64,000 nt of DNA from Marinobacter subterrani (GTDB lineage Bacteria > Pseudomonadota > Gammaproteobacteria > Pseudomonadales > Oleiphilaceae). The stretch lies in NCBI RefSeq assembly GCF_001045555.1, contig NZ_LFBU01000002.1, positions 186,001 through 250,000 of the forward strand, written 5' to 3'. Shown here in pieces: positions 53,036 through 62,509 of this stretch (the stretch's first letter is position 1; each line of letters starts with the position of its first letter). The position numbers and the translations under genes were made by a program. The notes under the pieces were generated by a model. That model worked only from the letters and a program-made list of their open reading frames with translations. It was not told the DNA's origin and searched no databases.

Positions 53036-56000
53036 TTTTATTTCGGAAAACAATATCGAGCAGGCGCTGTTGCAGCGGCTCCAGCATATTCATGGTTTCA
53101 ATGTGCTGGACTGCTATACCGCAAAGCCGGAAGAACTGAACGATGGCTCTCACCGTGCCGATAAACGCGATGTTGTTTTTCCGGTTGAGAAAAAAAGCCT
53201 GCTCCGATCTGAATCCAGACATCCCCGAAAGTAAGATCGATGAAGCCATTGAGCGGATCATGGAACGGCGAGCGGCCATGTCTCCGATTGCCGCGAACCG
53301 CGAACTGTATGACCTGATCCGGGATGGCGTGCCCGTACAGTTTGATGATGAGCGGGGCATCAAACAGCACGAGAAAGTCCGGCTGGTCCATTTTGATGAC
53401 CCGAAAAAAACCGCTGGCTGGCGGTCTCCCAGCTTTGGATCAAGTCGGTGGGCCAGGCTCCCAAAGCTGCCTACCGTCGCCCGGATGTCATCCTGTACCT
53501 TAACGGGCTGCCTCTGGTCTTCATCGAACTGAAAAACTCCAACGTGCGGCTGCGCAATGCCTTCGAGGATAACCTTCGCAGTTACCGGCACGACATTCCT
53601 CAATTGTTCCATTGCAATGCCTTCTGTGTGCTGTCCAACGCGCTGGAAACCCGGGTGGGCAGCTTCACGGCTGGCTGGGAACACTTCTTTAACTGGTTCC
53701 GGGTGGAGAGCGAGAAGGAGGCGGTAAACCGCAAGGAAATTACCGAGCAGGCCACCAGCCTGGAACATGCTGCCGATGGCCTGTGCGAAAAGTCCCGCCT
53801 GCTGGACTACGTCGAGAACTTCATCCTCTTCCATAAGGGCGAAACCAAGATCATTGCCCAGAATCACCAGTTCCTGGGGGTGAACAACGCCTATAAGCGT
53901 TTCCTGAATCGTCGGGAACACGATGGCAAACTGGGAGTGTTCTGGCACACCCAGGGATCGGGCAAGAGCTTTTCAATGATTTTCTACGCCCGCAAGATTT
54001 TCCGGAAAGCCACGGGCAACTTCAGTTTTGTGGTGGTGACTGATCGTCAGGATCTGGACGGTCAGATCTACCGGAATTTCCTCAATATGGAAACGGTTCT
54101 TAAAGAGGATGCTGCCCAGCCGGCCAACGCCGAGGAAATGCGCAAGTTCCTGGGTCAGAACAAGAAGGTGGTGTTCACCCTGATCCAGAAGTTCCGGTAC
54201 GACAAGGGGCGCAAGTACCCGCGCCTGTTTGACCCGGACAAGGAAAACCGGGAAATCATCGTCATGGTGGATGAGGCTCACCGCACCCAGTACAAGAACC
54301 TTGCCGAGAACATGCGGGCAGGCCTGGAAGGTGCCCACTTCCTCGCTTTCACCGGTACGCCGCTGCTGGGTCGTGATCGCAAGACCAACAGCTGGTTTGG
54401 CGATTACGTGTCCGAGTACAACTTCCAGCAGGCGATGGAAGATAACGCCACCGTGCCGCTGTTTTATGAGAAACGGGTGCCAAAGGTATTGATCCAGAAC
54501 GACGATCTGGGGGATGAGTTCTACGAACTGCTGGAAGACGAAAATCTGGACGAAGCCCAGCAGGAAAAGCTGGAGAAAAAGTACGCCCGTGAACTGGAAG
54601 TGATCAAGCGGGACGACCGCCTGGATACCATTGCTCGCGACATCGTGTACCACTTTCCCCGCCGCGGTTACTTGGGCAAGGGCATGGTCATCACGCTGGA
54701 CAAGTTCACCGCTGTGCGCATGTACGACAAGGTGCAGCAGCACTGGAAGGATGAACAGAAGCGCCTGCTGAAGCTGATCAAAGAGTCGAGCAACGACGTT
54801 GAAAAGGCCCGCTTCAAAAAGATCCGGGATTACATGAAAACGGTCGAGATGGCCGTGGTCATCAGTGATCCGAAGGCTGATGAGGAAAAGTTCGAGAAGC
54901 AGGGCCTGGATATCAAGCCCCATATCAAGCGCCTGGAGCAGCTTGATGAGCGCATGCACGACGTGGAGTACAACTTCAAAGATCCGGAGCACCCTCTGCA
55001 ACTGGTGTTTGTGTGCGCCATGTGGCTAACCGGGTTTGATGCGCCCACCGTATCAACGCTTTACCTGGACAAGCCCATGAAGGGCCACACCCTGATGCAG
55101 ACCATTGCCCGTGCCAACCGGGTAGCTTCATACCGAATCAAGGGGCACAGCGGTGATTTGGTAGAGAAGAAGAACGGCGAAATCGTCGATTACTACAATG
55201 TGTTCCGCAATATGCGCAAAGCACTGAAAGACTATGCGCAGGGCGCGGATGGTGAGGAGCAGCCCGTTCAGGAGAAGTCTGAGCTTTTTGAATTACTCGA
55301 TGATGCTATTGCCCAAACACTCGAGTTTTGCCGGGAGCGGGATATCGAGATGAATACGGTGTTTGAGAAGCAGGATACCTTCAAGAATATCGGCTTCTTT
55401 AACCAGGCAGCCGATACCCTCCTGAGCAACGATGACTGGCGCAAGCAGTTTAACGGGTATGAGAACACGGTGACGGCGCTGTATGAGGCCTGTAAGCCGG
55501 AGATCTTCCGGCAACATGACAATCAGCGGATTGCGGCGATCCAGTACCTCCGAGGCGTAGTGGATGCACTGGTGGAGCAAGCTGATATTGATGAAGTCAG
55601 TCAGAAGATTTCGGAGCTGCTGGACGAGAGCGTGGTGGTCGATAACGCCGAGGCTTTTAACATCAAGGAGCACCGGGCGGAATATGAGATTGTCCAGAAA
55701 GGCCAAGGCTGGGATCTGAGCAAGATCAACTACGACAAGCTCCGGGAAGATTTCAAAAAAGCCGAGTACAAACACATTGAAATCGCAGAGCTTCGTGCCT
55801 TTATCGAAGACAAACTGCAACAGCTTCTGGAACAGAACCACACCCGCACCGACTTTGCTCAACGGTTGCAGGAGATCATCGACAAGTACAATTCCGGAAG
55901 CTCCTCTGCAGATGCGTACTATGAAGATCTGGTTCAGTACGTTGGCAACATTCGTGAAGAATCAGAACGGCATATTCGTGAGGGGCTCAGCGAGGATGAG

Positions 56001-56294
56001 CTGGAAATCTTTGACCTGTTGAAAAGGGACAAACTCACCAAGGCCGAGGAGCAGCGAGTAAAGCTGGCGGCAAAGGACTTGATCATTCGGTTGTTGGAAG
56101 GCCATCCCAAAGTGTTGGTTCAGGATTGGTGGAAGGATGGTCAGACTCAGCGTGCGGTGAAGGCTGCCATTGAGGAAGTTCTGGATAAAGACCTGCCGGA
56201 GAGCTACGACCGTGTGGCATTCAAGGAGAAGTGCGACAACGTTTTCGAACTGGTCGTGGAGTTCGCGGCTAGTGGTCGGAAGTGGGTTGCGTAA
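53028..56294 (+). pseudogene. hsdR: type I restriction enzyme R subunit, two compensating frameshifts
   Basis: Joined, the gene gives about 1,089 residues, normal for HsdR: N-terminal segment ASFISENNIEQALLQRLQHI, nuclease core PDVILYLNGLPLVFIELKNS, helicase Walker A HTQGSGKSFSM, DEAH motif VMVDEAHRTQY, IARANRV motif VI and an EcoR124-like C-terminus. The frame slips at about 53181-53196 (in or beside the A7 run 53190-53196, effectively +1) and returns at the A7 run 53404-53410 (effectively -1). Between them the original frame meets a TAA at 53232. As written it is broken, leaving a possible downstream product from about 53448. Its partner genes are deleted. Confidence 0.85.
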
Positions 56295-56348
56295 GTTTTA
56301 GATCACTTTTGGCATCCCGAATGCCGAAATCGGCTGTCTTCGCTGCCT

Positions 56349-56795
56349 CTAGTTGACCGTTAAAGTGGATAAAACGTCGTCAAAAATGTTCTCATCAGTA
56401 CTGATAGTGATCCATGCAGACGGGTGTGTCGATGTGGCGATAAATGCAGTGGTGTAGCTGTTTATAGTCGCGGAAAACCCATAGACTCCTTCGCCCAAAT
56501 CCAGTTCCCTCACGACACCAGAGGATTTCTGCGCTTCCCGATAGCCCTGTCGAACCTCTCCCATTGCTGTTGAGAACTCTGGGTTGGTTTCTACCGTTAT
56601 TACAGAGCCAACCAATTTTGATTCTCGCCACAGCTGTGTCTCAAGAGGTTGGATATCGACTGTGTCAAACTGTCTGCTGTTGAGTTTGAAAATTATGCCA
56701 TTGGAAGTGCGAAACTCGGTGGGTTGTTGATAAAGAGCAGCACAACCTGAGATCAGGCTGATCAAAAAAATCCCGCACGCCATGAGCGCTTTCAT
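56349..56795 (-). CDS. small lipoprotein of unknown function
   Basis: A 148-residue exported protein. The N-terminus is a lipoprotein signal with lipobox LISGC (Cys18). The rest is soluble, beta-rich and has no family I recognise; it ends DDVLSTLTVN. The region is clearly lower in G+C than its neighbours, suggesting recent acquisition. It lies 15 nt after an unknown gene that follows hcp, so it might be an immunity or accessory protein for type VI secretion; this is inference from position only. ATG 56804 is an alternative start. Confidence 0.6.
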   Translation of the reverse strand: MKALMACGIFLISLISGCAALYQQPTEFRTSNGIIFKLNSRQFDTVDIQPLETQLWRESKLVGSVITVETNPEFSTAMGEVRQGYREAQKSSGVVRELDLGEGVYGFSATINSYTTAFIATSTHPSAWITISTDENIFDDVLSTLTVN

Positions 56796-56810
56796 GAAAC
56801 ACATCCCTGT

Positions 56811-57158
56811 TTAATTTAAAGAGTCGATTATAGCTGGTTTGAATTGCGCAGCGCGGAACCGCTTGCACATTATGTTAATGCGCACGTTGCCGGTGAGAAA
56901 GGGCTCTCCGGACTTTCTGATGATTCGCAGACCCCACTTTCTTAGTTTATTGGCGGGCATAAGCAAATCCTGCGGGCTGGGAACTGCGTCAATCCAAGTG
57001 CTGCAGTCTTCCGTTTCTGCCAATAACTCTACTACTTTGACAATAGTTTCATCTGTAATCGTGGATGATGTAAACAGACGGGCATTGCCTTGCCCATAGA
57101 ATGACCGGATGATTGCTTGAATGATATCAACATCATTCTCAGTAATTGAGTCGCTCAT
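56811..57158 (-). CDS. hypothetical protein downstream of hcp
   Basis: A 115-residue soluble protein (SDSITENDVDIIQAIIRSFY at the start) with no signal peptide or membrane helix and a basic C-terminal third. I do not recognise a family. ATG 57158 follows an AAGGA site about 9 nt upstream. It is the second gene of the hcp unit, separated from hcp by a 12-pair hairpin. Low G+C like the lipoprotein gene. A type VI cargo, effector or adaptor role is possible but unsupported beyond linkage. Confidence 0.55.
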   Translation of the reverse strand: MSDSITENDVDIIQAIIRSFYGQGNARLFTSSTITDETIVKVVELLAETEDCSTWIDAVPSPQDLLMPANKLRKWGLRIIRKSGEPFLTGNVRINIMCKRFRAAQFKPAIIDSLN

Positions 57159-57189
57159 GCTCTTCGTTCCTTGAAGCTCTGAAGCTGAT

Positions 57190-57217
57190 GCTCCGAAGAC
57201 CCTTTGGTCTCCGGAGC
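57190..57217 (-). terminator. hairpin downstream of hcp
   Basis: GCTCCGAAGACC and GGTCTCCGGAGC pair over 12 positions with a four-base loop, 27 nt after the hcp stop. No T-run follows, so it may be a 3' stabiliser that keeps hcp mRNA abundant relative to the downstream genes rather than a full terminator. Confidence 0.5.
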
Positions 57218-57243
57218 GTCTATTCCGCTCACTGCGGATCGAC

Positions 57244-57762
57244 TTACGCCTCGATCGGCGAACGCCAGTCGTCGGCACCGGAGGTACCGGCAACGGCGTG
57301 CTCCCAGGTCACCTTGCGGTAAGACAGGGAAGCCGTGACCAGTTGGGTGAAGTCGGCGCTGGCTGCGTCCTGGCAGTGCGGCATGTTGCACTGGATGTCG
57401 ATGATGGTGGCATCTTCGAGGATGGTGGAGAAGAAGTGCTCCTGTTTGCCCTCAACGGAGGTGCGGTACCACTTCAGTTCCACCTTCGGCAGCATTTCGC
57501 CGGACGCCAGGGCGTTGTACATCAGTGGCGTGGCCTTGTTCAGGGCGGAAGTGAACTTGAACGGCTTGTGGACACGCTGTCCGGAAGGCTGCCCGGACTG
57601 GGGGTCGGTGGGTACGGTAACAACGTGGCTGAATTCCTGGACCAGCACTTCGTCTTCGTGACCTTCAACGTAGATGTTGCCTACGGAATCGGATGTGAAC
57701 GCGCCGGCAGTGATGTTGCCCTGGGTCTGGCCTTCGATGCTGATATAACAAGGAGTTGGCAT
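57244..57762 (-). CDS. hcp: type VI secretion tube protein Hcp
   Basis: A 172-residue Hcp: PTPCYISIEGQTQGNITAGA at the start, the beta-barrel core with EVLVQEFSHVVTVPTDPQSG, KPFKFTSALNKATPLMYNAL, and ATIIDIQCNMP near residue 125. Hcp hexamers stack into the inner tube expelled by the sheath. The ATG at 57762 has GGAG 7 nt upstream. No other secretion genes (sheath, baseplate, VgrG) are in the window, so this is an orphan hcp that would serve a system encoded elsewhere. Confidence 0.93.
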   Translation of the reverse strand: MPTPCYISIEGQTQGNITAGAFTSDSVGNIYVEGHEDEVLVQEFSHVVTVPTDPQSGQPSGQRVHKPFKFTSALNKATPLMYNALASGEMLPKVELKWYRTSVEGKQEHFFSTILEDATIIDIQCNMPHCQDAASADFTQLVTASLSYRKVTWEHAVAGTSGADDWRSPIEA

Positions 57763-57971
57763 AGTCTGCTCCATGACTTGTGAATGAATGATGTCCCCGG
57801 GGTGTTCCCTGGACGGCTGTGATGGTTACAAAGCCCGTGCCAGGTTAAAGAACTTGAGTGAAAACAGAGGGTTGATTCTTTTTCGGCGGTCGCCGCACTG
57901 CCGGCAGGCAATTCCGGGCCCGGGCACCGGGCGAAGGATTGCTGGTGGAGCAAGAAATTGCCCGAGTGGTC

Positions 57972-59711
57972 TCAATTCCAGGTGAAGGCGAGCGAGGCCA
58001 GCAGGGCCAGTAACAGCAGGCCGGACAGGCCCTGCCAGAAGGCGAGTGGGTGGCGCTCGATCAGTGGCGGCCGGCTGCGAAGGTGCCAGTCTTTACCGGG
58101 ATGGCGTAGGTCGTACAGATACTCTGAAAGGGCCGGGTAGCGTTTGTGAGCCAGGGGATGAACCGCTTTCTCGATGGCGTCATCAACCCAGCCGGGCACG
58201 TCTTCACGAAACAGCCTGACGGATTGATAGGCAAGACGTCGAAGCTGGCCCGGACCATGCAACTTCGGAACCTCCGCGCCATAGGGCAGGCGACCGGTCA
58301 GCAACTGATAGGTGATCACCCCGAGCGAGAACTGGTCGGATTCGGGCCTGCCGGGCTCCCCCAGGAACGTCTCCGGAGCGCTGTACAGAGCAGCGCCCCT
58401 TGGCCCTGGTTGGTCATCCGCGATGTCGGATTCCTGGAGGCCGGCCACCCGGGTGGCGCCAAAATCGATCAGGGTAACCGTGCCGTGGGCATCCACCAGC
58501 ACGTTCTCGGGTTTCAGGTCCTGATGCACCATTTCGAGCCGGTGGAAGGCCCGCAGTCCCCTGGCAATCTGTTCCACCAGTTTGCGCACGGTCTCGAGTT
58601 CCGGGGCCGGATTGTCCAGCATCCATTGCCGCAGCGTGCAGCCATCGGCGAATTCCGTGGCCAGATACAGAAACCCGGGTTTCCGGCCCGGCGCAAAGGG
58701 GCGCACCACATGGGGATTGTTGAGCCGCCGGGCAATCCACTGCTCGGTGAAAAACTGCTCCAGGTAGACCGGGTCATGCCGCTGCTCCATGGAGGGCAGC
58801 TTCAGGACCACGGCCTGCCCGCTGGCTTCATCCTCGGCCAGGTAAACGTGGCTGCGGCTGCTGGCGTGTATCTGTCGCAGAATCCGGTAGCCGTCCAGAC
58901 TCTGCCCGGCTTGAAGCTCCGGTGCGAACGGAAGTCCGGCGAGATGCTGGAACAACTCATTGCTTTCAGGCTCCTCGGCCACCGAGTCAATACGGATTAC
59001 CTGGGCGGTCAGGTTGTCACTGCTGCCCTGTGCCAGTGCGGTGGCGGACAAACGGCGGGCCGCGGCGTCCAGATCATTGCCGGCTTCCCGGATGATCGCG
59101 GCCATGGTGCGGTCGTCAAGGTGTTCATGAATACCGTCCGTCGTCAGCAGGAAGGTATCACCCGGCTGGATTGGCAGAGTCTGGTAGTCAATGTCCAACC
59201 GGTCCCCGAGCCCCATGGCACGGGTCAGGCAGCTGTCTTCCGGAGAAAATGACAGCCGGTGATCGTTGGTCAGGAGCTCCAGTTGCCTGGAATGAACCCG
59301 GTAGATGCGGGCATCACCGACGTGAAAAATGTGAGCGGTTGCGGATTTCAGCACCATCACACTCAGGGTGCACACGTAACCCCGGTCCCGGTCGTAGCGA
59401 TACTGGCTTTGCCGGGTCTGGGCATAGAGCCAGGCGTTGGTTGCGCGTAACACACGCTGGACAGACTGTTTGACGGACCAACTGTCGGGCGTGGAAAAGT
59501 AATCGCTGAGGAAACCGGCAACGGCGGATTCACTGGCAATCTGGCTGACATTGCTGGAGCTCACGCCATCGGCGATGGCCACCGCGATGCCCTTGGTCAA
59601 CAGTTGATGGTTATCCGGTATCAGCAGGCCGTGAAAGTCCTGGTTCACCGGTTTTTTACCGGCTGCTGAATGCTGGCCGGCTGAGATGGAAAGCGCGTTT
59701 GCCGTTGTCAC
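57972..59711 (-). CDS. PP2C-type phosphatase fused to Ser/Thr protein kinase
   Basis: A 579-residue bifunctional signalling protein. Residues about 10-240 are a PP2C phosphatase with metal-site motifs (IADGVSSSNVSQIASE, HVGDARIYR, LLTTDGIHEHLDD, GSSDNLTAQV). Residues about 265-530 are an Hanks kinase (YLAEDEASGQAVVLKLPS with the ATP lysine, MVHQDLKPENVLVDA, LIDFGATR, LYSAPETFLGE). A single helix near the end (GLSGLLLLALLASLAF) anchors it in the membrane. It follows the nitrite channel gene in the nitrate regulon, as in several pseudomonads. GTG 59711 is favoured, since the frame's earlier GTG lies inside a terminator hairpin. Confidence 0.88.
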   Translation of the reverse strand: MTTANALSISAGQHSAAGKKPVNQDFHGLLIPDNHQLLTKGIAVAIADGVSSSNVSQIASESAVAGFLSDYFSTPDSWSVKQSVQRVLRATNAWLYAQTRQSQYRYDRDRGYVCTLSVMVLKSATAHIFHVGDARIYRVHSRQLELLTNDHRLSFSPEDSCLTRAMGLGDRLDIDYQTLPIQPGDTFLLTTDGIHEHLDDRTMAAIIREAGNDLDAAARRLSATALAQGSSDNLTAQVIRIDSVAEEPESNELFQHLAGLPFAPELQAGQSLDGYRILRQIHASSRSHVYLAEDEASGQAVVLKLPSMEQRHDPVYLEQFFTEQWIARRLNNPHVVRPFAPGRKPGFLYLATEFADGCTLRQWMLDNPAPELETVRKLVEQIARGLRAFHRLEMVHQDLKPENVLVDAHGTVTLIDFGATRVAGLQESDIADDQPGPRGAALYSAPETFLGEPGRPESDQFSLGVITYQLLTGRLPYGAEVPKLHGPGQLRRLAYQSVRLFREDVPGWVDDAIEKAVHPLAHKRYPALSEYLYDLRHPGKDWHLRSRPPLIERHPLAFWQGLSGLLLLALLASLAFTWN

Positions 59712-59731
59712 ACGGGGTGTCCGTCCGGAAG

Positions 59732-59755
59732 AAAAAGGCACCGCCGGCGGGTGCC
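59732..59755 (-). terminator. intrinsic terminator between the FNT and kinase genes
   Basis: On the minus strand GGCACC (59755-59750) pairs with GGTGCC (59742-59737), followed by five Ts. It would limit read-through from the abundant channel transcript into the kinase gene. Confidence 0.6.
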
Positions 59756-59776
59756 GGAGGTGCCGAACTGCCTGGC

Positions 59777-60625
59777 TCAGTTGGAGCGGGCCAGGGCTGC
59801 ATCGTTGAAGCCGCCCGGAACCTTGCGCTTCGGCGCAGTCCGCACGTGGGTGGTGTACAGGGTCAGACCGGTGAACGCAATGCCGCCGACCAGGTTGCCA
59901 AGCACCGTCGGAATCTCATTCCACCAGAGGTAGTCCATCACCGAGAACTCACCGCCCATGATGATCGCGGAGGGGAACAGGAACATGTTGACGATGGAGT
60001 GCTCAAAGCCCATGAAAAAGAACAGCATGATCGGCATCCACATCGCCAGAATCTTACCGGTGACGTTGGTGGAGATCATGGCGCCAACCACGCCCATGGA
60101 CACCATCCAGTTACAGAGCATGCCGCGGATGAAAATGGTGGCCCAGCCGGCCGCACCGTATTCGGCGTAACCCAGGGTACGGGCTTCACCAATGCTGGCG
60201 ATCTTGGCGCCAACTGCGCCCGGGTCGGTGCTGAATCCGTAGGTGAAGATAAACGCCATCATCAGGGCAACGGTCAGCGCGCCACCAAGGTTGCCAAGAA
60301 ACACCCAGCCCCAGTTGCGGAGGATCGCGGCGGGTGTCACGCCCGGACGCTTGTCCAGCAGTGCCAGGGGCGTGAGCATGAAGACGCCCGTCAGCAGATC
60401 AAATCCCATCAGGTACAGCATGCAGAACCCGATGGGGAAGAGCACGGCGCCGATCAGGAATACGCCGGTCTGGACGGCGACCGTGATGGCAAAAGCCGCT
60501 GCCAGGGCCAGGATCGCCCCGGCCATGAAAGCCCGGATAAGCGTGTCCCGGGTAGACATGTAGATTTTAGATTCGCCTGCGTCAACCATTTTGGTGACGA
60601 ACTCTGAAGGCACAATGTAAGACAT
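59777..60625 (-). CDS. formate/nitrite transporter family channel (nitrite type)
   Basis: A 282-residue FNT pentameric channel subunit with six helices. Typical segments are GAILALAAAFAITVAVQTG, MGFDLLTGVFMLTPLALLD, the NWGWVFLGNLGGALTVAL helix, and FFFMGFEHSIVNMFLFPSAI with the central pore His. Context in the nitrate regulon points to nitrite (NirC-like). ATG 60625 has GAGGAA 7 nt upstream. The kinase gene follows after a terminator. Confidence 0.9.
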   Translation of the reverse strand: MSYIVPSEFVTKMVDAGESKIYMSTRDTLIRAFMAGAILALAAAFAITVAVQTGVFLIGAVLFPIGFCMLYLMGFDLLTGVFMLTPLALLDKRPGVTPAAILRNWGWVFLGNLGGALTVALMMAFIFTYGFSTDPGAVGAKIASIGEARTLGYAEYGAAGWATIFIRGMLCNWMVSMGVVGAMISTNVTGKILAMWMPIMLFFFMGFEHSIVNMFLFPSAIIMGGEFSVMDYLWWNEIPTVLGNLVGGIAFTGLTLYTTHVRTAPKRKVPGGFNDAALARSN

Positions 60626-60675
60626 AGTGTGTTCCTCTGACCTAAGCCTGATAACCAACCCGGTGGACTGGCCAC

Positions 60676-60734
60676 AAAAAAACGGCGCTGCCTGCACCCT
60701 GCAATCTGCAGGTGCAACCAGACGCCGTCGTCTG
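60676..60734 (-). terminator. leader attenuator of the FNT-kinase unit
   Basis: On the minus strand ACGGCG pairs with CGCCGT (outer stem 60728-60723 with 60687-60682, plus inner TGCACC/GGTGCA), followed by seven Ts (60682-60676). Overlapping the 5' arm is CAGAC-GACGGC-GTCTG (60734-60719), a hairpin with a possible six-base loop with G at position 4. The two structures exclude each other. Confidence 0.78.
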
Positions 60735-60756
60735 AATGAATCGTTTGCTGTGAACA

Positions 60757-60772
60757 GAACCGACATTGGTCC
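60757..60772 (-). promoter_or_regulatory. candidate first ANTAR hairpin in the FNT leader
   Basis: On the minus strand GGACC-AATGTC-GGTTC forms a five-pair stem (one G-U) with a six-base loop having A1 and G4, directly after the expected start near 60777. With the second hairpin at 60719-60734 it makes the paired-hairpin target described for ANTAR proteins. Confidence 0.6.
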
Positions 60773-60788
60773 CGTTGATTCTGGTAAT

Positions 60789-60804
60789 AGCAGAGACCGT
60801 GCCA
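60789..60804 (-). promoter_or_regulatory. sigma-54-type promoter of the FNT-kinase unit
   Basis: On the minus strand TGGCACGGTCTCTGCT is a near-consensus -24/-12 element with GG-N10-GC spacing. The leader to the FNT ATG is about 150 nt. Beyond it to 60966 I see nothing distinct apart from an AT-rich patch near 60830-60850. Confidence 0.78.
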
Positions 60805-60966
60805 GGGTCGTTTTTATTCCGAAAAGGGTCGTAAATTCAATAAGTTTAAAAAACCGTCGGGGCTGTCGACGCTGCCGGAATCGTACAGCTGGAAGCGCCT
60901 GCGCACCTGATCAGTGCGTACCGGGCAGGCCGTGCTGCTCCTTGGCGCAGTGCTGCTTCGGCGTTG

Positions 60967-61706
<740 letters not shown>

Positions 61707-61710
<4 letters not shown>

Positions 61711-62117
61711 TCGCCAGGCTCCGTCAGCAGCAAGACCTCTGAGTAGCCGCCCTGCTCCAGCACTTTCATCAGAACTTCCAGCTCTGCCATGGCGATGCCC
61801 CGGTCAACGGCGATTTTCAGTGGTTTCTGCGTCTGCGGTGGGGGTAGCCGATCAAGCAGGCCAGCTTTGCCTAGCGCTGCTCCTGCAACCAGCCAGTTGC
61901 CCCTGGCGTCCACCACCAGGTCTGCCTGAGGCGCCTGCCGTTCCGGAGCTCTGGTGGTCGCCGGCAACTCGGGTAGCGGCTCGTCCGCCAGTTCTCCGGC
62001 AACAATAAAGAACATCAGCAGCAGGAACACCAGGTTGATCAGTGGCAGAAGGGCGTCTTCAACCCGCGCCATCAGCGATTTTCCCGAGGTGAAAGGTGGA
62101 GGAGCCAGATGGTTCAT
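61707..62117 (-). CDS. exbD: ExbD-type biopolymer transport protein (second copy)
   Basis: A 136-residue single-helix protein: cytoplasmic N-terminus with RVEDALLPLINLVFLLLMFF, where the Asp before the helix is shifted compared with the classical D in ExbD, then periplasmic domain ending LEQGGYSEVLLLTEP. It overlaps both neighbours by 4 nt. Two ExbD paralogs in tandem are common in marine TonB systems. Confidence 0.87.
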
Positions 62118-62509
62118 GGTGACGTGCCGGCCGGTCGTTGCCAGTGGACTTCAATGCCGCTTTCCGTCAGGGCACTGAGCGTTCGCGTGAAGGCACCGAG
62201 GGTCGCGTTCGGCACTGTCGCAAGGTTGGCCTCGGTAATGCCGGACCCGGCCAGTTCTGACGTCAGTTGGTGCACCGTCAGCGCCTTGCCCTGCCACTGT
62301 ATCCGGCCGTCGGCTGTCACTGTGAGCAGAGGCAGGGGGTTGCCGGCCACCTGGCGGCTTGCCGACGTGTTGTTGGCCAGCTCCAGATAGTCCACCGGCA
62401 GCAACCGGCTGGTGAGCATGAAGAACACCAACAGGATAAACACCACATCGATCAGTGGCGTTATCCGAATCGGAATCGGCCGCTGGGGCCGGGGCTCAAC
62501 CAGTTGCAT
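62114..62509 (-). CDS. exbD: ExbD-type biopolymer transport protein (first copy)
   Basis: A 131-residue ExbD: the helix with its essential Asp is in IRITPLIDVVFILLVFFMLT, followed by the periplasmic domain (DGRIQWQGKALTVHQLTSEL). It forms the proton channel with ExbB. The start is uncertain: ATG 62509 overlaps exbB by 14 nt, ATG 62533 by 38 nt, and neither has a clear ribosome site, suggesting coupled translation. Confidence 0.87.
   Translation of the reverse strand: MQLVEPRPQRPIPIRITPLIDVVFILLVFFMLTSRLLPVDYLELANNTSASRQVAGNPLPLLTVTADGRIQWQGKALTVHQLTSELAGSGITEANLATVPNATLGAFTRTLSALTESGIEVHWQRPAGTSP

Noticed and set aside
57244..57762. A type VI secretion gene cluster
   Set aside because: Only hcp was found; no sheath, baseplate, ClpV, VgrG or membrane-complex genes are in the window.
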